DNA of 64,000 bases, taken from assembly GCA_020249145.1 (NCBI GenBank), contig JADCGF010000011.1, positions 201,012 to 265,011 of the forward strand. Reading direction: 5' to 3'. Of this stretch, positions 18,917 through 27,424 are shown piece after piece. The notes under the pieces were generated by a model. It was not told the origin of the DNA, searched no databases, and saw only the letters and a program-made list of their open reading frames with translations. Within the stretch, counting starts at the first letter, position 1. The number at the start of each line of letters is the position of its first letter. The DNA is from Roseomonas sp. GTDB taxonomy: Bacteria > Pseudomonadota > Alphaproteobacteria > Acetobacterales > Acetobacteraceae. The position numbers and the translations under genes are program-made.

Positions 18917-19197
18917 CCCCCCCTGCGCTGCGTGCCTTGCTGGCTGATAGCCTGACCCTTTGGGGCATTGCCGGGCGGGTCGAAATCGCAGATGCAGGCA
19001 TCAGAATCATCACAGGTGACCAGGTGCTGCATGTCACGCAAGCGGCGCCGGCAGAAGCACCCATGCGCTGGTGGCTGATCAGCAAAGTGCGACGGCGACC
19101 GGCGGCTTCCATACTCGGGCTTTTGCGGAGCCTGCGTTATGCGCTGAACGCAACCGGCGCGGAACCGGCCCGCGCGCGGGTCGCGGCGCCATCATGA
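18913..19197 (+). CDS. Small protein of unknown function in dihydropyrimidinase-CobW operon
   Basis: 94 residues that I do not recognise. No signal peptide or membrane segment is clear. The first half is mixed (LLADSLTLWGIAGRVEIADAGIRIITGDQVLHV), the second basic (WWLISKVRRRPAASILGLLRSLRYAL). It is read as real because its ATG overlaps the dihydropyrimidinase stop (ATGA), its own stop overlaps the CobW start (ATGA again), and its codon use is like its neighbours. The double coupling suggests a role with one or both partners, perhaps as an accessory or assembly factor; that is inference. Confidence 0.6.
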   Translation: MTPPALRALLADSLTLWGIAGRVEIADAGIRIITGDQVLHVTQAAPAEAPMRWWLISKVRRRPAASILGLLRSLRYALNATGAEPARARVAAPS

Positions 19198-20159
19198 TTC
19201 CTGTTTCGGTCATCACCGGTTTTCTTGGCAGCGGCAAGACCACGCTGCTCCGCGCCGTGCTGCGCGATCCCGCCTATGCCGGCAGCGCGGTGATTGTGAA
19301 TGAATGGGGCGATATCGGGCTTGATCATGAATTGCTGGAAACATCGGAAGAAAACCTGCTGGGTCTCGCCAATGGCTGCCTTTGCTGCGTCACGCGCGGC
19401 GATTTGGCGCACACACTGATAGATTTGGCAGCACGGCGGAAATCAGGCGCTGTCACCTATCATCGCGTACTCATCGAAACCTCTGGCCTTGCCGACCCCG
19501 TGCCCATTCTGCACACGCTGCTGATGGACCCGGCGATTTCCGAGGCGCACCGCGTGGAAGCGGTGGTGACGGTGGTGGATGCGGTTCTGGGTGCCGAGAC
19601 ACTTGCGCGTCACCCGGAAGCCACGCAACAGGCCATGCTTGCTGATCGGCTGCTGCTCAGCAAAACCGACATCGCGCCCGATACATCGGCGCTTGAAGCG
19701 CGGCTTGCGGCGCTCAATCCCGGCGCACCGATTTTGCGCGCAGTGCAGGGCGCCATTCCACCCGATGTGCTGTTTGCTTCCGCCGCAAAGCCTTCTGTCC
19801 TGCAGCATTGGTTGGAAGCCATCACCACGCCAGGCGCGCGCCACAGCGCGGGGGTGGAGACCATTTCAATCCTGCGCGAAGCCCCCCTGCCCGCCGTTGT
19901 GCTGCCGTTGTTTCTGGAAGCCTTGGCCGAACATGCCGGGGAGAAATTGCTGCGCATGAAAGGCATCATACGTGTTGCGGAAGTGCCGGAAAAACCTGCG
20001 GTACTGCATGGCGTGCGCCATGTACTGCACCCGATTGAATGGCTGGAAGATTGGCCATCGGCTGATCGGCGCTCTCGCCTCGTGCTAATCGGCCAGGGCA
20101 TTCCACAATGGTGGCCAGCGCGGCTGCTGGAAGCCCTGGAAGAAGAAGCGCGCGGCTAA
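19194..20159 (+). CDS. CobW/COG0523-family G3E GTPase (putative metal chaperone)
   Basis: 321 residues. Walker A GFLGSGKTT is at residues 9-17. The metal-binding CxCC motif is at C62/C64/C65 (NGCLCCV), the hallmark of zinc- and cobalt-handling COG0523 GTPases. The guanine-specificity motif SKTD and a C-terminal CobW domain (LLRMKGIIRVAEVPEKPAVLHGVRHVLHP) follow. The ATG at 19194 overlaps the stop of the small upstream gene, making a three-gene coupled unit with a zinc-dependent dihydropyrimidinase. The likely task is to supply metal to that enzyme; this is inferred from context only. Its stop overlaps the convergent stop of the next gene. Confidence 0.88.
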   Translation: MIPVSVITGFLGSGKTTLLRAVLRDPAYAGSAVIVNEWGDIGLDHELLETSEENLLGLANGCLCCVTRGDLAHTLIDLAARRKSGAVTYHRVLIETSGLADPVPILHTLLMDPAISEAHRVEAVVTVVDAVLGAETLARHPEATQQAMLADRLLLSKTDIAPDTSALEARLAALNPGAPILRAVQGAIPPDVLFASAAKPSVLQHWLEAITTPGARHSAGVETISILREAPLPAVVLPLFLEALAEHAGEKLLRMKGIIRVAEVPEKPAVLHGVRHVLHPIEWLEDWPSADRRSRLVLIGQGIPQWWPARLLEALEEEARG

Positions 20160-22504
20160 CCCGCAGCGCGAATGGCCGCCCAAATGCGTTCCGGTGAGGC
20201 CGGCATTTCTATATGGGTGATGCCAAGCGGGCGCAGCGCATCCACCACGGCATTGATCAGCACGGGCAAAGCGCCAACCGTACCGGCCTCACCCGCACCC
20301 TTTACGCCTAGAGGATTGGTCTTGGTTGGCACGGGGTTGCTCCTCACCACCATATCCGGGAAATCTGCCGCGCGCGGCATCAAATAATCCATGAAGCTTG
20401 CGGTCAAAAGCTGGCCATTGGCGTCGTAGCGAATATCCTCACCGAATACCTGCCCAAGCCCCTGTGCGATACCGCCATGAATCTGGCCCTTCAGCAGCAG
20501 CGGATTGATTACCGTGCCGACATCATCCACCACCGTATAGGCAACGGTCTGTGCTTCGCCTGTCTCAGGGTCTATTTCAACTTCCGCGATATGGCAGCCA
20601 TTCGGGAAGGTTGCGTCACCGGGACGCCTGATGAGCAAAGCGGAAAGGCCAAGCTCCTCCTGTAATGGCAATTGGCCGGGGATATAGCTGCGGCGCGCGA
20701 GCGCTTCGATACCAATGCCGCGATCCGTCCCCGCAATGCGGAATTGCCCTTCGCTGAATTCAATATCGGCTTCCGCCGCTTCCAGGAAATGCGCCGCGAT
20801 TTTTTTGCCGCGCGCGATAATGCGCTCCGCCGCGCCCACCAAGGCACCACCCGCCGCCATCATGGAACGAGACCCGATGGTACCGCGCCCATGCGTCACA
20901 ATATCAGTGTCACCATTGATGAAGCGGATACGTTCAGCCGAAATTCCCAAGCGTTCAGAGGCAATCTGGCGAAACACCGTCTCATGCCCCTGACCGTGAT
21001 TATGGCTGCCCATCAGCAAGGTCACGCTGCCGCCGGAATCGAAGCGGATTTCAGCCGCTTCTTCCATTGGCCCACGATGCGGCCCGCCGGCGCTTTCAAT
21101 GGCATTGGCAATGCCAATCCCGCGCAGCTTGCCGCGCGCTTTTGCCTCCGCACGGCGCGCCTCAAAACCCGCCCAATCAGCGGCTTTCAGTGCCAATGCC
21201 ATATTCTTCGGGAAATCGCCGCTGTCATAGGTGTAATCAAGCCCGGTGCGGAATGGCATTGCTTCGGGCTGGATCAGGTTTTTCTCACGCAGCGCAATCC
21301 GGTCCATGCCCATTTCATCGGCAGCGAGATCAATGATGCGTTCAATGGCGTAAATCGCCTCCGGCCGCCCAGCGCCGCGATAGGGTGCGGTTGGCTGCGT
21401 ATGCGTGAAAATGCAGCGCACTTCGGTGAAGATATGCGGCGTGCGATAAACGCCCGCGAGCCCACCGACATTATTCGTGGCGGAAACCGGTCCCTGCCAA
21501 GCCAGATAAGCGCCGACATTGCACAGCGTATGCACGCGAAAACCAAGAAAGGCGCCATCGGCGGCCAGTGCCAGTTCCGCCGTTGATACATTGTCCCGCG
21601 CATGGGTATCCGCCAGGAAACTTTCCGTGCGCGTTGCCGTCCAACGCACCGGGCGGCCCAGAAGCTTCGCGCCATGCAGCGCCAGCACATGTTCCTGAAA
21701 CGGGCTTTCCTTCATGCCAAAGCCGCCACCAACATCGGGCGAGATGATGCGCAACCGGTTGCTTGGAATTTTCAACGCGTATTCGGCGATTTCATTGCGC
21801 ATCACATGCGGCAATTGCGTGCCAGTGGTCAGCGTATAGCGTTCTTCCGCCGGATCGTAACTCGCCAGCGCATTGCGCGGTTCCATGGGGTTGGCGGAAA
21901 CCCGCGTGATGCGGAAATCAAGGCGCGTGACATGCGCAGCCCGCGCAAAAGCCGCCTGCACCGCCGCCGCATCACCCAGGCGGAACAAGACACTTTCATT
22001 TTCTTCTGCCAGTTCCGGCCAAACCTGTGGCGCATCGGGCCTGATTGCCTCTGCCACATCCGTCACCACCGGCAAAGCTTCATATTCAACAATGATCGCT
22101 TCCGCCGCATCCTGCGCCGCCGCGCGCGATGTCGCGATGACCGCCGCCACCGCATCGCCCACATAACGCACTTGCCCCATTGCCAGCATGCGCCAGCGTG
22201 TTTGCGCCAAAGGCGAGCCATTCCGTTGCAGCCGGGGCGTGATGCAGCGGAGCACGCCAAGCTCTTCAATATCCTCCGGCGTCAAGACCAACAGCACGCC
22301 AGGCATGCCCCGCGCCTTGCTCACATCAAGCCGCGTGATGCGCGCGGATGCATGGGGGGAACGCAGCATCACAAGCTGCGCCGCATCAGTGCCGCCCAGA
22401 TCATCCACATAACGCCCCTGCCCGCGCAGGAAGCGCATATCCTCAATCCGGCGCACGGGTGCGCCGATGCCGGTTCCTCTCATGGTGGCGGGGATATGGT
22501 TCAT
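20156..22504 (-). CDS. Xanthine dehydrogenase / CO dehydrogenase large-subunit family protein (molybdopterin-binding)
   Basis: 782 residues, the length of a CoxL-type catalytic subunit. The N-terminus (RRIEDMRFLRGQGRYVDDL) and the body match the family. The Mo-site loop reads PYRGAGRPEA at about residues 370-380, close to the form II CoxL motif rather than the form I AYxCSFR loop that marks true CO oxidation. The catalytic Glu lies in GVKGAGEAGT near the C-terminus. No iron-sulfur (CoxS) or FAD (CoxM) subunit gene is adjacent, so partners must be encoded elsewhere. The substrate is unknown; purines, aldehydes or N-heterocycles are typical. Its stop codon overlaps that of the convergent CobW gene. 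Confidence 0.88.
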   Translation of the reverse strand: MNHIPATMRGTGIGAPVRRIEDMRFLRGQGRYVDDLGGTDAAQLVMLRSPHASARITRLDVSKARGMPGVLLVLTPEDIEELGVLRCITPRLQRNGSPLAQTRWRMLAMGQVRYVGDAVAAVIATSRAAAQDAAEAIIVEYEALPVVTDVAEAIRPDAPQVWPELAEENESVLFRLGDAAAVQAAFARAAHVTRLDFRITRVSANPMEPRNALASYDPAEERYTLTTGTQLPHVMRNEIAEYALKIPSNRLRIISPDVGGGFGMKESPFQEHVLALHGAKLLGRPVRWTATRTESFLADTHARDNVSTAELALAADGAFLGFRVHTLCNVGAYLAWQGPVSATNNVGGLAGVYRTPHIFTEVRCIFTHTQPTAPYRGAGRPEAIYAIERIIDLAADEMGMDRIALREKNLIQPEAMPFRTGLDYTYDSGDFPKNMALALKAADWAGFEARRAEAKARGKLRGIGIANAIESAGGPHRGPMEEAAEIRFDSGGSVTLLMGSHNHGQGHETVFRQIASERLGISAERIRFINGDTDIVTHGRGTIGSRSMMAAGGALVGAAERIIARGKKIAAHFLEAAEADIEFSEGQFRIAGTDRGIGIEALARRSYIPGQLPLQEELGLSALLIRRPGDATFPNGCHIAEVEIDPETGEAQTVAYTVVDDVGTVINPLLLKGQIHGGIAQGLGQVFGEDIRYDANGQLLTASFMDYLMPRAADFPDMVVRSNPVPTKTNPLGVKGAGEAGTVGALPVLINAVVDALRPLGITHIEMPASPERIWAAIRAAG

Positions 22505-22570
22505 GGTTTGGCTGCTCCTTGGAACGCAAGCTCATAGCCGGGGCGGCACTTCGTCAATCCCACGAATTTC

Positions 22571-22599
22571 TTGACGCGCCACCGGGCAGCGTCCCTAAT
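22571..22599 (+). promoter_or_regulatory. Sigma-70-type promoter for the first Bug receptor gene
   Basis: TTGACG (22571-22576) and CCTAAT (22594-22599) are separated by exactly 17 bases, 31 bases before the receptor ATG. The -35 matches 5 of 6 and the -10 matches 4 of 6 consensus bases. Confidence 0.4.
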
Positions 22600-22630
22600 G
22601 AGCATCACATCGCAACAAAGGGGGCTTATC

Positions 22631-23596
22631 ATGCAAAGGCGCCATATCCTGCTTGGCCTTACCGGCACTGCCTTGACAAGCCCTGCCATCGCGCAAGGCG
22701 CCTGGCCCAATCGTCCCTTGCGCATGATCGTGCCCTTCACGCCAGGTGCGGCGACAGATGCCATGTCTCGGCTGGCCGCGAGCAAGATCGCCGATGCGTT
22801 GGGCGTTGCCGTGGTGGTGGAAAATCGCGCCGGCGCAAATGGCGCGGTTGGCAGCCAGGCCGTGCTGCAATCCGCCGCTGATGGCTATACGCTGCTTGGG
22901 TCTGCTTCCATCCATCCCATGGCGCGCCATGTGATGAAGAACGCGCCCTATGATCCCGTGCAGGATTTCGTGGCGGTTGCACGCACCGCGCGCGGGCCCT
23001 TGGTGCTGGTGATGAATCCGCGCCTGCCGCAAAACACCATACCCGCCGTGGTGGAAGCCGCGAAGCGAGAGCCCGCCAAATGGTCCTTCGCCACATCTTC
23101 CCTTGGGGCGGCGGGACATTTGGGCAGTATTGAATTCAACCGCCTGACCGGGGCGAATATTGAAATTGTCGGCTATCGCGGGTCTGCCCCGGCGCTCACG
23201 GATGTCGCTGCCGGCAATGCGCAGCTGATGTTCGATCCGGTGCTGGCGACACTGCCCATGGTGCGTGCGGGGCAATTACGCGGCCTTGGCGTTGCCACCG
23301 CCGCGCGCACGCCCTTGGCGCCGGATCTGCCAACACTTGCGGAAGCGGGGCTGCCCGGTTTTGAATTCTATTCCTGGTATGGCGTTTGGGCGCCACGCGG
23401 CGTCCCGGTTGAAATTCTCCAGCGGCTCAACCGCATTCTGGTTGATGGCATGCGTGAAGCTGCAACGGTGCAGCGCCTGAGCGGGCTTGGCTTTGAACCC
23501 GTGACGGAAACCGTGGAGGAGGCTGAAGCCTTCATCCGCGCTGATGTGGCGCGCAATGCGGAATTGCTGCGTATTGCGAATTTTCAGCCGGAATAA
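22631..23596 (+). CDS. Tripartite tricarboxylate transporter substrate-binding protein (Bug/TctC family)
   Basis: 321 residues. The signal peptide is MQRRHILLGLTGTALTSPAIAQ, and the mature start AWPNRPLRMIVPFTPGAATDAMSR is the family's ligand-binding opening. The conserved DGYTLL and the central ENRAGANGAVGS loop are present. Such periplasmic receptors bind carboxylates and pass them to TctA/TctB; neither membrane gene is nearby, as is usual for this expanded family. ATG 22631 follows AAAGGGGGC. Divergent from the molybdenum hydroxylase, so a shared substrate is possible but unproven. Confidence 0.9.
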   Translation: MQRRHILLGLTGTALTSPAIAQGAWPNRPLRMIVPFTPGAATDAMSRLAASKIADALGVAVVVENRAGANGAVGSQAVLQSAADGYTLLGSASIHPMARHVMKNAPYDPVQDFVAVARTARGPLVLVMNPRLPQNTIPAVVEAAKREPAKWSFATSSLGAAGHLGSIEFNRLTGANIEIVGYRGSAPALTDVAAGNAQLMFDPVLATLPMVRAGQLRGLGVATAARTPLAPDLPTLAEAGLPGFEFYSWYGVWAPRGVPVEILQRLNRILVDGMREAATVQRLSGLGFEPVTETVEEAEAFIRADVARNAELLRIANFQPE

Positions 23597-23693
23597 CGCT
23601 TGCGACCAGGACCAGCCCCGAAGGTCTTTCACCGCTTGCAGCCCACGCAACCTCACGTCATTGTGAGGGGGCATTCAGACCGGGCATCAATTC

Positions 23694-24674
23694 ATGGGTA
23701 TCTTCCATCGCCGCGCGCTTTTGGCGCTGAGTTCTGTACTCACCGCCGGCCCAGGCGCGCTCCGCGCGCAGGCCGCCTGGCCGGATCGGCCGGTGCGGAT
23801 CATTTGCGCTTTTCCGGGTGGGTCCACGCCGGACCTCGCGGCGCGGGCGATTGCGCCGCATTTGCAGCAGGTGCTGGGCCAGCCGGTGATTGTGGAAAAC
23901 CGCGCTGGCGGCGGCGGGCATATCGGCACGGAAGCCGTGGCGCGCGCGACCGATGGCCATACTTTGGGCGTCACCATCGGCGGGCCGGGCAGTACGGCGA
24001 AAATCCTGAACCCGGCGCTTGGCTATGATCCGGCGACAGATCTGGCGCCGATCAGTCTTTTGGCGCGGCTGCCCTTTGTACTGGTGGTGCATCCTTCCGT
24101 ACCCGCACGCAACGCCACCGAATTTGTCGCTTTCGCCAAGGCTAATCCGGGCAAGATTAGTTTTGCCTCCACCGGGCCTGGAACGCTTTCCCATCTGGTG
24201 ATGGAAGACCTTGCGGCGTCTCAGGGTTTTGAGGCCGTGCATGTGCCTTATCGCGCTGTCGCTCAGGCGGTACTGGATTTGGTGGCGGGGCGCATCCAGG
24301 CGTTTTTCGCCGCAACCGGCGGCGTGCTGGGCCAGGTGCGCGATGGTTCCGTGCGCGCGCTGGCGGTGACGAGTGCGGAGCGTTTCCCTGCTTTGCCCGA
24401 TGTACCGACCATGGCGGAAGCGGGCGTGCCTTCGGATCCGGCTGTTGCCTGGATTGGGCTTTTCGCGCCGGCGGGCTTTCCCGCGGATCGCATCGCGCGG
24501 CTGGCGGAGGAAACCGGCAAGGCGCTTGCCGTACCCGATCAGCGCCGCGCGCTGGAGACCGCGGGCTTCACCGTGGTGGGGAGTGATACGGAGAGTTTCC
24601 GCGCGCTACTCGCTTCCGATATCGCGCGCTGGGGCGGGCTGATTCGCCGGCTGGGGCTGAAGCCGGAAAGCTGA
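23694..24674 (+). CDS. Tripartite tricarboxylate transporter substrate-binding protein (Bug/TctC family)
   Basis: 326 residues. The signal peptide ends around GALRAQA; the mature protein opens AAWPDRPVRIICAFPGGSTPDLAARAIAPHL and has ENRAGGGGHIGTE and DGHTLGV, all typical of the family. It follows the first receptor by 97 bases, a gap that holds a small CCTCAC/GTGAGG hairpin (23651-23668). The two receptors are only moderately alike, so they look like separate family members rather than a recent duplicate. Carboxylate ligand unknown. Convergent with the arsenic operon, with a 2-base gap. Confidence 0.9.
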   Translation: MGIFHRRALLALSSVLTAGPGALRAQAAWPDRPVRIICAFPGGSTPDLAARAIAPHLQQVLGQPVIVENRAGGGGHIGTEAVARATDGHTLGVTIGGPGSTAKILNPALGYDPATDLAPISLLARLPFVLVVHPSVPARNATEFVAFAKANPGKISFASTGPGTLSHLVMEDLAASQGFEAVHVPYRAVAQAVLDLVAGRIQAFFAATGGVLGQVRDGSVRALAVTSAERFPALPDVPTMAEAGVPSDPAVAWIGLFAPAGFPADRIARLAEETGKALAVPDQRRALETAGFTVVGSDTESFRALLASDIARWGGLIRRLGLKPES

Positions 24675-24676
24675 AG

Positions 24677-25168
24677 TCAGAATATACCGCTGGCCAGCCC
24701 GGCAGCGAAAGCGGCGCCGAGTTCTTCGCAGCGCGCAAGTTCCTCTGCACCGATAATCTTCGGCGCGGCAATGGCTTCGGGGGTTTGCGCGCCGGTGATG
24801 ATGATCAGCGGTTCCGCAATGGGCTTCAGCCGCCAACCGGTCGCGATACGCGCAATTTGCCGCGCGGCACCGGTGCCGTCAGACCCCGCGCAGATCATGG
24901 TCGCGTAGGGCCTGCCCTGGATTTGATCCAGCAGCGGGTAATAGCAGCGGTCGAAGAAATCCTTCATCACGCCGGCCATGCTGGCGAGGTTTTCCGGCGT
25001 GGCGAAGATATAGCCATCGGCTTCCAGCAAATCTTCTGGCGCAGCTTCGGCGGCATGCATGCCCACGACGGCGATATTGCTTTCGCCCATCGCGCCTTCC
25101 AGCGCGGCCTGCGCCATCTGGCGCGTCCCATCGGTCATGGAATGATGAATAATCAGAAGTGTCTTCAT
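24677..25168 (-). CDS. Flavodoxin-like NAD(P)H-dependent oxidoreductase, last gene of the ars operon
   Basis: 163 residues with a flavodoxin fold: a phosphate-binding start LLIIHHSMTDGTRQMAQAAL (residues 4-23), the core GYIFATPENLASMAGVMKDFFDR, and CAGSDGTGAARQI. It should bind FMN and could act as a quinone or flavin reductase. It is not ArsH by its motifs. Its ATG overlaps the arsJ stop (ATGA), so it is translationally coupled to the arsenic exporter. A role in arsenic or redox stress handling is inferred from that coupling alone. Confidence 0.8.
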   Translation of the reverse strand: MKTLLIIHHSMTDGTRQMAQAALEGAMGESNIAVVGMHAAEAAPEDLLEADGYIFATPENLASMAGVMKDFFDRCYYPLLDQIQGRPYATMICAGSDGTGAARQIARIATGWRLKPIAEPLIIITGAQTPEAIAAPKIIGAEELARCEELGAAFAAGLASGIF

Positions 25169-26379
25169 GCGGATTTAGCGTAAGCACCGCGCCCTTCGGG
25201 CAGCAAGAGTGTGATGGCCCAACATAGCCCGAGCATCACCGCAGCACCCGCCAATGCGCCCATGATGCCGGCCATTTGATAGAGCAAGCCCGACAGCAGC
25301 GTGCCGGCAAAGCGCCCGGCAGCATTGGCGGCGTAGTAAAACCCCACATCCTCGGCGGCTTTTTTGGAGCCAGCATAAACCAGGATCAGATAGGAATGGA
25401 GCGAGGAATTCACTGCAAAGGCAAAGCCAAACACCAAAAGCCCCGCCACCAGCACCAGATCAGCGCGGCCTGCGTCAAACCATAGTGCCACCATCAACGC
25501 GGGCGGCAGCAACGCTAGGCCAAGGCACCATAGCCGCGCTGCAGGCACCTCCGCGCTGAGCCCATCGGCGCTGCGTTGAATGAGTGATGGTGCTGCTGCC
25601 TGCACCAAGCCGTAGCCGATGGTCCAAATGGCGAGGAAGGCACCCACGGCGGTAAAACTCCAGCCGGAGGCGTAGAGAAACACGGGCAGCGCCACCACAA
25701 ACCAGACATCGCGTGCGCCAAAAAGCAAAACGCGCGCTGCCGCCAGCAGATTGACACCGCGATCCCGCGCCATGAATTCGCGCATGGAGGCTGACGCCTT
25801 GGCCTTGCCCATCATCGGCGGCAGGGAGGCCACAACGCCGAGCAGCACAAGCGCGAGCAGCCCCGCCATCAGCCAAAGCGCCCCCTGAAAGCCCAGCGCT
25901 TCCAGCAGCACGCCGCCCAGGAAAAAGCCAACGCCTTTCATGGCGTTCTTGCTGCCAGTGAACCAGGCTACCCAGCGGAACAAGCGACCAGAGGCATCGC
26001 CTGCCGTCAGCTTGATGGCAGATTTGGAAGCGGTTTTGGTGATATCCTTCGCGATGCCGCAAATGCCTTGCGCCAGCACCACCCACAGCAATGCCACGCC
26101 CGGCACCCAGCCTGGCGATAGCGCTGATAGCATCAGGAACCCCGCAATCTGCGCGGCAAGCCCCACCGCCAGCATGCGCGCAATACCGAAACGTGTGGCC
26201 AGCCAACCGCCGACAAGGTTGGCACCGATCCCCGCTGCCTCATACAGCAAGAACAGGAAAGCCAGCGCAAAGGGCGAATAACCGAGCTTGTGGAAATGCA
26301 GCAGCACCAGCATGCGCAAGGCGCCATCGGTCAGCGTAAAACCCCAATAGGCAGCGGTGACGATGGCGTAGTTGCGCAT
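25165..26379 (-). CDS. arsJ: Organoarsenical (1-arseno-3-phosphoglycerate) efflux MFS transporter
   Basis: 404 residues, a 12-segment major facilitator. The opening NYAIVTAAYWGFTLTDGALRMLVLLHFHKLGYSPF is characteristic of ArsJ, and DITKTASKSAIKL, SKNAMKGVGFFLGG and YYAANAAGRFAGTLLSGLLYQ are further family blocks. ArsJ expels 1-arseno-3-phosphoglycerate, which falls apart outside into arsenate and 3-phosphoglycerate. It lies one base after the GAPDH gene that makes this compound and overlaps the next gene by four bases. This pairing makes the assignment firm. Confidence 0.92.
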   Translation of the reverse strand: MRNYAIVTAAYWGFTLTDGALRMLVLLHFHKLGYSPFALAFLFLLYEAAGIGANLVGGWLATRFGIARMLAVGLAAQIAGFLMLSALSPGWVPGVALLWVVLAQGICGIAKDITKTASKSAIKLTAGDASGRLFRWVAWFTGSKNAMKGVGFFLGGVLLEALGFQGALWLMAGLLALVLLGVVASLPPMMGKAKASASMREFMARDRGVNLLAAARVLLFGARDVWFVVALPVFLYASGWSFTAVGAFLAIWTIGYGLVQAAAPSLIQRSADGLSAEVPAARLWCLGLALLPPALMVALWFDAGRADLVLVAGLLVFGFAFAVNSSLHSYLILVYAGSKKAAEDVGFYYAANAAGRFAGTLLSGLLYQMAGIMGALAGAAVMLGLCWAITLLLPEGRGAYAKSA

Positions 26380-26380
26380 C

Positions 26381-27424
26381 TCAGATGCCGTGCGCTTCCA
26401 TGATGCAGGCCAAATCTACTATGCGGCAGGCATAGCCCATTTCATTGTCATACCAGGCATAGATTTTCGCCATGGTGCCATCCGTCACCAGGGTGGATAG
26501 CGCATCAATGATGGAACTTCGCGTATCGCGCGCGTAATCAGCAGAAACCAAAGGCCGTTCCTCATAGCCCAGAATACCGGCCAGCGGGCCTTCGGCAGCG
26601 GCGCGGAACAGCGCGTTCAATTCCTCGGCGCTTGTCGCACGCTGCAATTCAAACACGCAATCCGTGAGCGAGGCATTCAGCACCGGGGCGCGCACCGCAT
26701 GGCCATTCAGCTTGCCCTTCAATTCCGGATAGATCAGCGCAATGGCGTTGGCACTGCCTGTGGTGGTGGGCTGCAAGGACAGCATGGCGGAACGCGCGCG
26801 GCGCAAATCCTTATGCGGCGCATCCGTTACCACATTGGTATTGGTGGGGTCATGGATCGTGGTGATCTGGCCATGCCTGATTCCAATCGCCTCATGCACC
26901 ACCTTCACCACAGGGGCGAGGCAATTGGTGGTGCAGGATGCGGCAGTGACAATCGGGTGCCGCGCCGGATCATACAGCGCATCATTCACGCCAACCACGA
27001 TATTCAGTACCGATGCTTCCTTGACCGGTGCCGCGACAATCACGCGTTTCGCCCCACGATCAAGATGCCCGCGCAGAGTGGCTTCGGTCAGGAATTTGCC
27101 GCTGCATTCCAGTACCAGATCAACATCAAGATCACCCCAGGGAATCGCTGCCGGTGTCGCGTGTTCCGTGAAACCGATGCGTTTCTCACCAACGCGCAAA
27201 GCATCCGTGCCTTCCGCCGCGATAGACGCACGCCAGCGGCCCTGCACGCTATCAAAACTCAGCAAATGCGCGGTTGCCGCCGCACCGCCCTTAATTTCAT
27301 TCACATGCACAATATCCAGCCGATTGGCGCGGCGTGGATCATCCTCACCACGCTCCGCCGCGCCAAAAGCGGCGCGAAAAGCCAGCCGGCCAATGCGGCC
27401 CATGCCATTGATGCCAACCCTCAT
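26381..27424 (-). CDS. ArsJ-associated glyceraldehyde-3-phosphate dehydrogenase
   Basis: 347 residues. NAD-binding [10 protein letters not shown] (residues 4-13) and the catalytic cysteine C164 in [11 protein letters not shown] identify GAPDH. In ars operons this enzyme uses arsenate in place of phosphate to convert glyceraldehyde 3-phosphate to 1-arseno-3-phosphoglycerate, the ArsJ substrate. Its ATG overlaps the stop of the regulator gene and its stop is one base from arsJ, so it belongs to arsenic resistance rather than to central glycolysis. A housekeeping gap gene should exist elsewhere in the genome. Confidence 0.93.
   Translation of the reverse strand: MRVGINGMGRIGRLAFRAAFGAAERGEDDPRRANRLDIVHVNEIKGGAAATAHLLSFDSVQGRWRASIAAEGTDALRVGEKRIGFTEHATPAAIPWGDLDVDLVLECSGKFLTEATLRGHLDRGAKRVIVAAPVKEASVLNIVVGVNDALYDPARHPIVTAASCTTNCLAPVVKVVHEAIGIRHGQITTIHDPTNTNVVTDAPHKDLRRARSAMLSLQPTTTGSANAIALIYPELKGKLNGHAVRAPVLNASLTDCVFELQRATSAEELNALFRAAAEGPLAGILGYEERPLVSADYARDTRSSIIDALSTLVTDGTMAKIYAWYDNEMGYACRIVDLACIMEAHGI

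Noticed and set aside
20156..22504. True aerobic carbon monoxide dehydrogenase
   Set aside because: The active-site loop is PYRGAGR, not the form I AYxCSFR loop, and the other two subunits are absent.
20672..22537. Long plus-strand open frames opposite the molybdenum hydroxylase gene
   Set aside because: They mirror the codon bias of the opposite strand, are rich in Arg/His/Ala, and match no family I recognise.
26381..27424. Housekeeping glycolytic GAPDH
   Set aside because: Its stop and start are coupled to arsJ and the arsenic regulator, which marks the arsenate-specific paralogue.
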